A program made the translations under genes and the position numbers. DNA of 64,000 nucleotides from Ktedonobacterales bacterium (GTDB lineage: Bacteria > Chloroflexota > Ktedonobacteria > Ktedonobacterales > DATBGS01): positions 49,077 to 113,076 of the forward strand of contig DATBHW010000021.1 of NCBI GenBank assembly GCA_036557285.1, read 5' to 3'. The first letter of the stretch is position 1. Every line of letters starts with the position of its first letter. This document shows, in pieces, positions 46,667 to 55,211 of this stretch. Under the pieces are notes generated by a model that was not told where the DNA came from, made no database searches, and saw only the letters and a list, made by a program, of their open reading frames with translations.

Positions 46667-49384
46667 ATGCACATTGTTGACAGGTCTGCCCGAGTATCCG
46701 CTGACGCCCAAGATGATACCTCCTCCGTCCATGCCCGCAAGCGGGCGGTCATTTATTGCCGAGTCAGCACCGATAAACAGGAGAGGGACGGCGAGAGCTT
46801 GGACTACCAAGAAGAGAAGTGCCGTCAATATGCCGGGCTGCATGACATAGACGTCATCCTCGTGCTCCATGAGTCCAAGAGCGGGTTCATCCACTACAGC
46901 TTGCGAGAAAAACTGACCGTTGCCCGTCAGATGATCCGCGATCACCTCGCCGACGTGATTATCGTCTTTGACCTGCGCCGCTTCGCCCGGAACTTCGTCC
47001 ACTCCGCGATGATCTTTGAGGAAATCGAATCGAACGGTGGCGAGATCGTCTCGGTCAGCGAGAACATAGATAACAGCCTGACCGGCAAGCTCATCCGTTC
47101 CATCCTGGCATGGAGCGCCGAGAGCGAGCGAGAGAAGATCGTCGAGTACGCCAACCGGCACTGGCAGACCCGGCTGGCACATGACTTGCCGCTGGCGACC
47201 GGGCGGGCACCCTATGGCTGGGAGTGGGCAGATAAGGAGAAAACCGCCTACGCCGTGAACAGAGAGGAAGCCACGCTACGCCGCTCCCTGTTCCATTTGT
47301 TTGTGGAACTGGATATGAGCCTGCGCGGCATCGCCCACAAACTGACCGAAGATGGCGTCCTGCCGCCTGCCGCAGCGCGCGGCTGGAAAACCAGAACAGT
47401 CGCCTGGCAGCCCTCGACCGTGCATAAGCTGCTGCGGGATACGGAGAATATCGGAGTGCTGCGAATCTGCAAGAGCACGAAGGCTCTGACCGCCCGGGGT
47501 ACGGAGACGAGAAAGCCGAACGGCAACATGAAGCTGCTGCCGGGGGCTATCCCTCCGCTCGTACCCATTGAACTCTACGAGCGCGCACAGTTGAAGCTGA
47601 GAAGTAATCGCGCAGATAAAAGCCACCGCCACCGCGTACCAGAAGACTTCCTGCTCAAGGGACACATCTTCTGCAAAGTCTGCGGCTATCGGATGAGTGG
47701 CGGCTACAAGGTACATGAGTACGACCGGCAGGCGTACTACCGCTGCTGTAAGGCCAGTAACAAATACTATGCCTGCCCTGAACTCACCGAGATCACGGCA
47801 AGTAAGCTGGATGCAGTCGTCTGGGCAGAGTGCTGCCGGGTATTCGAGCGCCTGGACCTCATCCGCGAGACGATTGAGGGCAGCATTAAACAGTCGCTGC
47901 AAACGATGTTGGAAGACACGCGCGGGGAGCAGCTCGTCACGCAATTGGAGCAGGAACTGGCTTTTGTCCGCACTGAACGCGCCAAGTACCCGGAGGGAAG
48001 CTACTACTATAACCTCATCGGGCAGGACGTCAGAATGAAAGAGGAGCGGCTGAAGCGGTACGTAGAGGAGTACTCGGCCTCACGCGATATGGAGAGCCTC
48101 GTCGGTCATTACCGCAGCAGCATCCTGAACTTCTTGAACTTCCTGAACGTGATGCAAGGCCGGTATGCCGAAGCCACCTTTCAGGAGAAGCGCAACGCGC
48201 TGGAGGTGCTGGGCGTGCATGTCGATGTCCGCCCCACGCCGGTAGCGAAGCCACAAGTCGCGTTTGTAGAGACGGAGAAAGAGTGGCTGTCGCTCACCGA
48301 AGCGGCCCAGCTTTCAGGCGTCAGCGAGAAGATTATCTGGCATCGGGCGGGTAAGGGTGAATTCGCCACGTCTAAACGTGAGGAATCCCGGCGCTGCACC
48401 TTCGTCCATCGGGACGAATTCAACCGCTTTCTCGCCACGCTCACGATCCGGCCACGGCAGGGGCGAGATGATGTCACTTCGCGGGTGGAGATTTCGTACT
48501 CCCCAATGTTCGCAGGTGTTCAATCATCGTTACATGAAAACTATCAGCCTGTGGGGGCTTTCAAGGTTCGCGGCGGAATCAATTATCTTTCTCAACTTCC
48601 CGCCGAGGCGCGGATGCGCGGCGTGATTACTGCCTCTACCGGGAATCACGGCCAATCCATCGCCTATGCCGCCCGGCTCTTTGGCGTCCCGGCGCGCATC
48701 GTTGTGCCGGAACGCTCCAATCCTGGCAAGGTGGCCGCCATCGAGGGCATGGGCGCGAAGATTATCGTGCATGGCAGCACGTTCGACGAGGCGCGGCTGC
48801 ACTGCGAGGCGCTTGCACAAAGCGAAGGCTATCGTTACATCCATTCCGCCAACGAGCCACTGCTGATCGCCGGGGTAGCGACGGGGCCGCTGGAGATGCT
48901 AGAGGATGAACCCGACCTTGACGCGCTGATCGTGCCAATCGGTGGCGGCAGCGGCGCGGCTGGCGCCTGCATTGTCGCCCAGGCCATCAACCCGGCCATC
49001 GAAGTCATCGGCGTGCAGGCAGCAGCATCAGCCGCAGCTTACGAGTCCTGGCGCGCACGACGCCTCGTAGAAGCAGCAAACCAGACCTTTGCTGAAGGCT
49101 TAGCCACCGGGGTTGGATTCACTATGACCCAGAGCATCCTCCAGGAAGGGCTGCGCGACTTTGTGCTGGTGGAAGAAGAAGAGATTTTGCAGGCGATGGT
49201 CTGGATGATTGAATATGCCCACACCCTGGCAGAAGGCGCTGGCGCTTCTCCGCTGGCAGCCGCCTATCGGCTGCGCGAACGACTACAGGGCAAGAAGGTG
49301 GGGCTGGTCTGCTCAGGTGGAAACACCTCGCTCGCCCATCTGGAGCGCGCGCTGGCTGCATCTCGCTCCACGAAGCAAGCCTGA
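46667..49384 (+). CDS. Large serine recombinase fused in frame to a dehydratase fragment at attR
   Basis: One open frame of 905 codons. Residues ~25-620 are a large serine recombinase: catalytic Ser in 'YCRVSTDKQ', recombinase domain, zinc ribbon ('CKVCGY' and 'CCKASNKYYAC'), coiled coil ('QLEQELAFVRTERAKY') and an added C-terminal excisionase-type HTH ('LSLTEAAQLSGVSEKIIWHR'). The natural C-terminus is probably near 'SPMFAGVQSS'. From 48530 the frame continues as a PLP enzyme starting 'HENYQPVGAFKVRGG'. The fusion is the product of integration: the element's last gene lost its stop at the junction. Whether the chimera remains an active recombinase is unknown. Confidence 0.85.
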   Translation: MHIVDRSARVSADAQDDTSSVHARKRAVIYCRVSTDKQERDGESLDYQEEKCRQYAGLHDIDVILVLHESKSGFIHYSLREKLTVARQMIRDHLADVIIVFDLRRFARNFVHSAMIFEEIESNGGEIVSVSENIDNSLTGKLIRSILAWSAESEREKIVEYANRHWQTRLAHDLPLATGRAPYGWEWADKEKTAYAVNREEATLRRSLFHLFVELDMSLRGIAHKLTEDGVLPPAAARGWKTRTVAWQPSTVHKLLRDTENIGVLRICKSTKALTARGTETRKPNGNMKLLPGAIPPLVPIELYERAQLKLRSNRADKSHRHRVPEDFLLKGHIFCKVCGYRMSGGYKVHEYDRQAYYRCCKASNKYYACPELTEITASKLDAVVWAECCRVFERLDLIRETIEGSIKQSLQTMLEDTRGEQLVTQLEQELAFVRTERAKYPEGSYYYNLIGQDVRMKEERLKRYVEEYSASRDMESLVGHYRSSILNFLNFLNVMQGRYAEATFQEKRNALEVLGVHVDVRPTPVAKPQVAFVETEKEWLSLTEAAQLSGVSEKIIWHRAGKGEFATSKREESRRCTFVHRDEFNRFLATLTIRPRQGRDDVTSRVEISYSPMFAGVQSSLHENYQPVGAFKVRGGINYLSQLPAEARMRGVITASTGNHGQSIAYAARLFGVPARIVVPERSNPGKVAAIEGMGAKIIVHGSTFDEARLHCEALAQSEGYRYIHSANEPLLIAGVATGPLEMLEDEPDLDALIVPIGGGSGAAGACIVAQAINPAIEVIGVQAAASAAAYESWRARRLVEAANQTFAEGLATGVGFTMTQSILQEGLRDFVLVEEEEILQAMVWMIEYAHTLAEGAGASPLAAAYRLRERLQGKKVGLVCSGGNTSLAHLERALAASRSTKQA
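48505..48560. other. attR: right junction of the integrative element
   Basis: Recombinase-like protein sequence ends and dehydratase-like sequence begins between codons at 48524 (Ser-Ser) and 48533 (His-Glu-Asn). In related dehydratases a Lys normally precedes this His, whereas here it is Leu, which places the crossover at about 48530-48536 (TTACATGAAA). The left junction with the 5' part of the gene is not in the window. Confidence 0.7.
48533..49384 (+). pseudogene. 3' part of a threonine/serine dehydratase split by the element
   Basis: About 283 codons of a fold-type II PLP enzyme. The PLP lysine motif 'GAFKVRGG' is right at the junction; 'ASTGNHGQSIAYAARLFGV' and the phosphate-binding loop 'VPIGGGSGAAGA' follow, and the end 'GLVCSGGNTS' is typical of threonine/serine dehydratases (about 320 residues when whole). 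Missing are roughly the first 50 residues, including the first strand of the fold. The rest of the gene is intact and without frameshifts, as expected if excision can restore it. Enzyme activity as a fusion is doubtful. Confidence 0.85.
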
Positions 49385-49445
49385 TGAGCGCCTGACAATG
49401 TGGCATAATATCTCCATTCCACTTCAAGAGAAGGACTATATTTTT

Positions 49446-51257
49446 ATGACCGCAACCTTGCCCCATTGGGATATGACGGTTGTCTATCCAGGGCTTGAAT
49501 CCTCCGAGTTTGCCGATAGCTTTCGTGCCATGCAAGCCAACATCGCTGCCCTCCAGGCGCTCTTCGACGAAGTTGTCGTTCCACAACAGCCCGCGCCGTT
49601 CGATGAGCAGACGCGCGCCAATGTCGAGCGCGTGCTTGAGCGCATCAACGCTGTGCTTGAAGAGGTAGGAACGATTGAAGCGTATATCTTTGCCTTTGTC
49701 AGCACAGACAGCCGTAATGACACGGCTCTGGCTCGCCTGAGCGAATTGCAACAGCAGGAAAGCCTGCTCTCCCAACTGATGACACGCTTCACTGCCTGGA
49801 TCGGCTCGCTCGATGTCGAAGCGTTGATCGAGCGTTCCCCTCTGGCTGCCGGGCATAGCTTTGCGCTGCGTCAAGCCAAAGAGCGTTCCGCGCATCTCAT
49901 GTCGCCCATCGAAGAAGCGCTGGCCGCCGAGTTGCGCTTAACCGGAAGCAGCGCGTGGTCCACGCTGAACGATACATTCACTGCGCAGATTGCCGTCCCG
50001 CTGGACATTGAAGGGCAACCAGCAGAAGCGCCGATGAGCGTGGTGCGCAACCTGGCTTCTCATCCAGACCGCTCGGTGCGCCAGCGCGCCTATCAAGCCG
50101 AGCTTGCCGCCTGGCAGCGCCACGCGGTTCCAATTGCCGCCGCTCTGAACAGCATCAAAGGCGAGGTGAATGCCCTGGCGCGCCGTCGCGGCTGGGATTC
50201 GCCTCTGGACCAGACGCTCTTCGACGCCAGCATGGACCGTGAGATTTTGGATGCAATGATGAACGAGGCCAGAGCCTCCTTCCCTGATTTTCGGCGCTAC
50301 CTGCGCGCCAAGGCGCGGGCGTTGAAGCTCCCCAGGCTGGCCTGGTATGACCTTTTCGCGCCGCTGAACACTGGTAATCGAAGCTGGAGCTTCGACGAAG
50401 CCAGAGATTACATCTTGACGCATTTTGGCGCGTATGGAGCGCCTCTACAGCAGTACGCAGCGCGAGCCTTCCGCGAACACTGGATTGACGCAGAGCCGCG
50501 CGCCGGGAAACAGGGCGGCGCGTTCTGCATGCCCCTGCGGCGCGATGAGTCGCGCATCCTGGCAAATTACGAGACCAATTACGGAGGTATGAGTACCCTG
50601 GCCCACGAACTGGGGCATGGCTATCATAACGTGCGGCTCGCGGCGCGCACCGCCCTCCAGAAGAATACGCCTATGACGCTGGCCGAGACGGCCAGTATCT
50701 TCTGCGAAACGCTGGTAAAGCAGGCGGCGCTGAAAGACGCCGGACCAGCCGCGCGCATGGAGATTCTAGAAGCGTCGTTACAGGATCAGTGCCAGGTCGT
50801 GGTAGATATTACCAGCCGCTTCCTATTTGAGCAGCAGGCTTTTGAGCGGCGGCAAGCGCGCTCTCTCTCTGTCGAGGAGTTCTGCGAGATCATGCTGGAA
50901 GCGCAGCGCGCAACCTATGGTGATAGCCTGGAGGAGCGGGAGCTGCATCCCTATATGTGGGCTGCGAAAGGTCACTATTACAGTGGCGATCTCTCCTTCT
51001 ATAATTTCCCCTATATGTTTGGGCTGCTTTTTGGGCTAGGACTGTATGCGCACTACCAGGCTGACTCCGAAGCCTTCAAGCGCAGCTATGACGATCTGCT
51101 CTCCTCCACCGGCCTGGCCGATGCGGGAACCCTTGCGGCACGCTTTGGTATTGACCTCCGCGCAGCAGACTTCTGGCGCAGCAGCCTGGATATAATACGG
51201 CAAGACATTAACCGCTTTGGAGCGTTGGTAGACCAGGACACCGCTACTGAAAGGTAG
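49446..51257 (+). CDS. M3-family oligoendopeptidase (PepF-like)
   Basis: 603 residues from the ATG at 49446. Zinc motif HELGH at 387-391 in 'STLAHELGHGYH', followed by a downstream Glu in 'TLAETASIFCETLV'. Length and flanking motifs fit the PepF/M3B oligoendopeptidases, cytoplasmic enzymes that cut peptides of about 6-20 residues. Some members are known for cleaving collagen-derived peptides. It lies 60 bases after the dehydratase fragment and may be in its operon; read-through from the element would affect it. Confidence 0.85.
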   Translation: MTATLPHWDMTVVYPGLESSEFADSFRAMQANIAALQALFDEVVVPQQPAPFDEQTRANVERVLERINAVLEEVGTIEAYIFAFVSTDSRNDTALARLSELQQQESLLSQLMTRFTAWIGSLDVEALIERSPLAAGHSFALRQAKERSAHLMSPIEEALAAELRLTGSSAWSTLNDTFTAQIAVPLDIEGQPAEAPMSVVRNLASHPDRSVRQRAYQAELAAWQRHAVPIAAALNSIKGEVNALARRRGWDSPLDQTLFDASMDREILDAMMNEARASFPDFRRYLRAKARALKLPRLAWYDLFAPLNTGNRSWSFDEARDYILTHFGAYGAPLQQYAARAFREHWIDAEPRAGKQGGAFCMPLRRDESRILANYETNYGGMSTLAHELGHGYHNVRLAARTALQKNTPMTLAETASIFCETLVKQAALKDAGPAARMEILEASLQDQCQVVVDITSRFLFEQQAFERRQARSLSVEEFCEIMLEAQRATYGDSLEERELHPYMWAAKGHYYSGDLSFYNFPYMFGLLFGLGLYAHYQADSEAFKRSYDDLLSSTGLADAGTLAARFGIDLRAADFWRSSLDIIRQDINRFGALVDQDTATER

Positions 51258-51267
51258 GATAGCTCGC

Positions 51268-53412
51268 ATGTCTGAGGCGCAGCGCATTCCCCCCGAACGG
51301 TTGCGCGCCTTCTTTCACCCCCAAAGTATCGCCCTCATCGGGGCAACAGACCGCTCCGGCTGGTCGCTGAATGTGTTCAATAACCTGAAAGCGTTCAGCA
51401 GGGGGCCGCTGTACTGCGTCAACCCGAAATACGAGACCATTCATGGCGAACCTGCCATCAAGTCTCTGCAAGACCTCCCAGCGCCGGTGGACCTGGCCTA
51501 TATCATGGCTCCAACCGCTCAGGTCTATCCAATCGTTGAAGGGGCGGCTCTGGCGGGCATCCGTAATCTGGTTATCCTCACCGCCGGATTCAGCGAGACG
51601 GGAGCCGAAGGCGCGAGGCTGGAGCAGCGACTCCTGGCCCTGGCACAGGATCGGGACGTACTGCTGCTGGGGCCGAACGGTAACGGCTTTATCAACGCCG
51701 TCGCTCAGGCTGTCCCCTATGGCTTGCCCGTTACTCCTCCCTTGGTTGGGGGGCCGGTTGGCGTGGTCCTCCAGAGCGGTGCGCTGGCAAGCGCCGTCTT
51801 GACGTTCGCGCAGGCCCATGCCATAGGCGTCAGCCTGCTCGTCTCGATGGGCAACGAGACGATGATCTCGACAACCGACATTATTGACTACCTGATCGAA
51901 GATGAACAGACCAGAGTGATTGCCCTCTTCCTTGAGTCAATCCGGCGTCCAGACGAACTGCGCCGCGTGGCAGAGAAAGCACTGGAGCGCCAGAAACCGA
52001 TCATCGCTCTCAAGATAGGGCGCAGCCCCATCAGCGCGCAAACGGCGCTCGCCCATACCGGTGGCCTGGTAGGCGACAACATAGTCAATGATGCCGCTTT
52101 TCGGCAGCTTGGCATCATTCGCGTCAATTCCCTGGAAGATTTGCTCGTCACTGCGGGCTTGATGGGCTACACCGGCCCACTTCGCGGACGCCGCATGGGA
52201 GTCGTGACCCCCTCCGGCGGCGCCTGCGACATCCTCTCGGACCGCGCCCAGGAAGAGCGCATCACCTTACCAGAGTTCGCGCCTGCAACTGTCGAGCAAC
52301 TCCAGGCACTGCTCCCCCCATTTTCCACCGTTCATAACCCCATAGATGTGACTGGATACGTTGTGATTGATCGGCTGTTGATGCAGCGCGCCCTGGACAT
52401 CGTGATAAAAGACCCAAACTTCGACTTTATAGTATGCCTGGTTGAGCCTCCGCGCGTTGAGCCTGCGCAGCTTGAGCCATTGCTCGAACGATTCGATCTC
52501 CTCGGCAAGACGGTGAGCGAGGCCAGTCTTCCGGTGATCGTCCTCGCCAATACCTGCGTTGATCTCACCGCCTTTGGCCGTTCCATTGCCAGCCGCACCG
52601 GGATTCACTTTGTCGGCGGCATGGAACACGGCATGACCGCGCTGGGTAACGCGCTGTGGTGGTCTGAACGCTGCCGCGCCGCGCAGAAGTCTGGCAAATA
52701 TCCGGCATCCTCCCTCGCAGCGCCTTCGCTCAAAGCCAGCCGCGATGGGGCCACCGTTGGAGCCTGGTCGGAGTCCCAGGCGCGCAACCTCTTGCAGCGG
52801 CACGACATTCCAGTCGTGCCAGGCGTACTGGCAGCAGATGCAGACGCAGCCGTTTCAGCAGCGCAGGCGTTGGGGTTCCCGGCTGTCTTAAAGATTCAAT
52901 CCAGCGCCATTGTCCACAAAACCGATGTGGGCGGAGTCCTGCTCGATCTGAGATCGACGGATGAGATCAGGCAAGGGTTCCAGACACTCATGGAAACAGC
53001 GCAGGCGCGCTTCCCCGCTGCAACTATTGACGGAGTGCTGGTCAGCCCTATGCGCCCGCCGGGAACCGAACTGCTGGTGGGCATCCTGCGTGATCAGTTG
53101 TGGGGACTCGTTCTGGCAGTCGGGCTTGGCGGTATCTGGACAGAGGTATTCAAGGACACCAGCGTGCGCATCCTGCCCGTGAACCGAGACGAGATCATTA
53201 CCATGATCGAAGAATTGCGGGGCGCGGCTGTGCTGCAAGGCACGCGCGGACAGCCACCAGTAGACAAAGAGGCGCTCGCAGATGTAATCTTCCAGGTGAG
53301 CCAGCTTGCCCTGGGGCTTCAGGATCATCTCGCTGCGCTGGAGATCAACCCGCTGCTTGTTTCCAATACCATGATCGAGGCGCTGGACGCGCTGGTGACG
53401 TGGAAAGACTGA
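51268..53412 (+). CDS. ADP-forming acyl-CoA synthetase (fused alpha-beta)
   Basis: 714 residues. N-terminal CoA-binding domain ('FFHPQSIALIGATDRSGWSL'), succinyl-CoA-synthetase-like middle with the phospho-histidine motif 'AHTGGLVGDN' (His near 264), and C-terminal ATP-grasp domain ('FPAVLKIQSSAIVHKTDVGG'). It interconverts acyl-CoA and acid with ATP formation, often used at the end of amino-acid or aromatic fermentation. RBS AAAGGTAGG. Ten bases from the peptidase gene, so co-transcribed. Confidence 0.85.
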   Translation: MSEAQRIPPERLRAFFHPQSIALIGATDRSGWSLNVFNNLKAFSRGPLYCVNPKYETIHGEPAIKSLQDLPAPVDLAYIMAPTAQVYPIVEGAALAGIRNLVILTAGFSETGAEGARLEQRLLALAQDRDVLLLGPNGNGFINAVAQAVPYGLPVTPPLVGGPVGVVLQSGALASAVLTFAQAHAIGVSLLVSMGNETMISTTDIIDYLIEDEQTRVIALFLESIRRPDELRRVAEKALERQKPIIALKIGRSPISAQTALAHTGGLVGDNIVNDAAFRQLGIIRVNSLEDLLVTAGLMGYTGPLRGRRMGVVTPSGGACDILSDRAQEERITLPEFAPATVEQLQALLPPFSTVHNPIDVTGYVVIDRLLMQRALDIVIKDPNFDFIVCLVEPPRVEPAQLEPLLERFDLLGKTVSEASLPVIVLANTCVDLTAFGRSIASRTGIHFVGGMEHGMTALGNALWWSERCRAAQKSGKYPASSLAAPSLKASRDGATVGAWSESQARNLLQRHDIPVVPGVLAADADAAVSAAQALGFPAVLKIQSSAIVHKTDVGGVLLDLRSTDEIRQGFQTLMETAQARFPAATIDGVLVSPMRPPGTELLVGILRDQLWGLVLAVGLGGIWTEVFKDTSVRILPVNRDEIITMIEELRGAAVLQGTRGQPPVDKEALADVIFQVSQLALGLQDHLAALEINPLLVSNTMIEALDALVTWKD

Positions 53413-53452
53413 AATCTGGCCCATCCCATGCTTTACAGAGAAAGAGGAGATC

Positions 53453-53911
53453 ATGTCCGACACCCCACTCAAGCGAGGAGACCTCGCGCCTGAGTTTGCC
53501 CTGCCTAACGAGGCAGGCGACCTCATCAGTCTCGCCAGCCTGCGCGGCCAACGGGTCGTCGTCTATTTCTATCCTAAAGACGATACCCCCGGATGCACCT
53601 TACAAGCGTGCAATTTTCGTGACGCTGCCCCTCAGATTGAAGAACAGCATGCTGTAGTCCTCGGCATCAGCCCGGATGATAGTCCCTCACACCAGGCATT
53701 CAAGACAAAATACCAGTTACCCTTTCAGTTGCTTGTTGATGGCGACCACGCCGTCGCCCAGGCTTATGGCGCCTGGCACGAAGGGGACGGGTATGTCACC
53801 CGCAGCCAATTCATCATTGATGAGACAGGCCGATTGGTAGATGTCCAGGTACCCGTCAAAGCCACCGAAAGCTTGCAGCGCGCGCTGGATGCCCTGACCA
53901 TCCAGGGTTAA
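53453..53911 (+). CDS. bcp: BCP-type thiol peroxidase (peroxiredoxin)
   Basis: 152 residues. 'DDTPGCTLQACNFRD' contains the peroxidatic Cys and, five residues later, the resolving Cys, the spacing of the bacterioferritin comigratory protein/PrxQ group. It reduces hydroperoxides using thioredoxin. AGAGGAG precedes the ATG; 40 bases after the synthetase gene. Confidence 0.9.
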   Translation: MSDTPLKRGDLAPEFALPNEAGDLISLASLRGQRVVVYFYPKDDTPGCTLQACNFRDAAPQIEEQHAVVLGISPDDSPSHQAFKTKYQLPFQLLVDGDHAVAQAYGAWHEGDGYVTRSQFIIDETGRLVDVQVPVKATESLQRALDALTIQG

Positions 53912-53938
53912 AGGAAATAGTGGCAGCCAGGGTTGGCG

Positions 53939-54982
53939 TCAGATGAGGAAGCCGCGCCCTAACGCATCTCGTGGATCAAGCACGTATTCCTGGAGTCCGG
54001 TAATGAAAGCCGCGCCGCTGACTTCAGGGATGATCGCCTCGTATGCGCCGACCTTTGCTCGCCCGACGATGCGCCCGGCAAACGCGCTCTCGGCCCCCAG
54101 GATGCTTTCGATCACCATCTGCTGGCCTTCAGAGATGTCGCCTCTGGCATGGTGAATCGCCAGGCGAGCCGCAACGCCTGTCCCTGTTGGGGACCGGTCT
54201 ACTTCAGCGTTGGCAAACACACATATGTTGCGGCTGTGATGGTCAGGGTTTTCGGGCGGGCCAATCAAGATCGTGCCATAGAGAAAGCCCAAATCCTCTT
54301 CAAGCGGGTGCTTGATAGGCAGAACAGCCTTGACCGCCTTCTTGATCGCTTCCCCCGCTGCCACTAATCGAGCGGCCTCTTCGGGGATGATCTTCAGGCC
54401 AATCGCCTCTGCGGCAAGGAACGCATAAAACGCCCCGCCAAAGGCGACATCAACGCGCAGCTTGCCCCATACCGGCACATCAATTTCGAGATCGCGCGCG
54501 TACAAAAACGAGGGTACGTTCAGAAAAGAGACCCGCTTAACATGCCCATCGCTAGCAAAATGTGCCGTCGCGCGCACCAGTCCGGCAGGCGTATCCAGGT
54601 TGACTAGCGTTTCTGGCCCTTTCGCTGGCAGCGTTCCTGTTTCAACGAGCGCCGTCACCAGGGCAATCACCCCATGCCCGCACATCGTACTATAGCCCTC
54701 ATTGTGCATGAAAATAACGCCGACATCCGCTTCAGGCGTAATCGGAGGCGTGAGTGCGCATCCATACATATTGAAATGCCCGCGCGGCTCCCACATCAAC
54801 GCGCGCCGGATATGGTCATAACGCTGCTGCATGAAGCGCCGCCGCTCCAACATCGTCGCGCCTTTCAGTTCAGGCAATCCGCCCGTAATGATGCGCAATG
54901 GCTCACCCGCCGCGTGCGCGTCCAGAGTCGTGACACGCACAACATCTTTATCAATAAAGTGATACTTCCAGGTCAGCCCCAT
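53939..54982 (-). CDS. trans-3-hydroxy-L-proline dehydratase-like (proline racemase family)
   Basis: 347 residues from the ATG at 54982 (AGGAGGGG upstream). The first catalytic site 'MCGHG' keeps its Cys, while the second reads 'SPTGTG' with Thr instead of Cys. In this family Cys/Cys enzymes are racemases or epimerases and Cys/Thr enzymes are trans-3-hydroxy-L-proline dehydratases, which produce delta1-pyrroline-2-carboxylate. The substrate occurs mainly in collagen. Shares direction with the large fusion gene upstream (55212-58295). Confidence 0.8.
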   Translation of the reverse strand: MGLTWKYHFIDKDVVRVTTLDAHAAGEPLRIITGGLPELKGATMLERRRFMQQRYDHIRRALMWEPRGHFNMYGCALTPPITPEADVGVIFMHNEGYSTMCGHGVIALVTALVETGTLPAKGPETLVNLDTPAGLVRATAHFASDGHVKRVSFLNVPSFLYARDLEIDVPVWGKLRVDVAFGGAFYAFLAAEAIGLKIIPEEAARLVAAGEAIKKAVKAVLPIKHPLEEDLGFLYGTILIGPPENPDHHSRNICVFANAEVDRSPTGTGVAARLAIHHARGDISEGQQMVIESILGAESAFAGRIVGRAKVGAYEAIIPEVSGAAFITGLQEYVLDPRDALGRGFLI

Positions 54983-55017
54983 GTCACCCCTCCTGTTGCA
55001 TGCTTGCGGCTTCGACT

Positions 55018-55195
55018 TGTAGCGCCGCCTCCCTTCGGGAAGGGCCGCTTGCCTCGGCTGGGCCTCGGCATGCTCGCTCCCGTTGGTCGCTCGCGCGTCC
55101 CTTCTTGGCGGCCAACGATCCGCCGGGGCGAGCGTTCGCCCCCAGGCCAACGTAGCGGCAGGCCAGCGTTGAGCCACCTTCCAGGCGGCGCTACA
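55018..55195. repeat. 178-bp palindrome-ended intergenic repeat
   Basis: TGTAGCGCCGCCT (55018-55030) and AGGCGGCGCTACA (55183-55195) are perfect 13-bp inverted termini. The GC-rich interior has further palindromic pieces and no coding potential. It fills the gap between two leftward genes and has the form of a dispersed, non-coding miniature element such as are common in large Chloroflexota genomes. Confidence 0.6.
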
Positions 55196-55211
55196 GGTAA
55201 AACGCTCCGCT

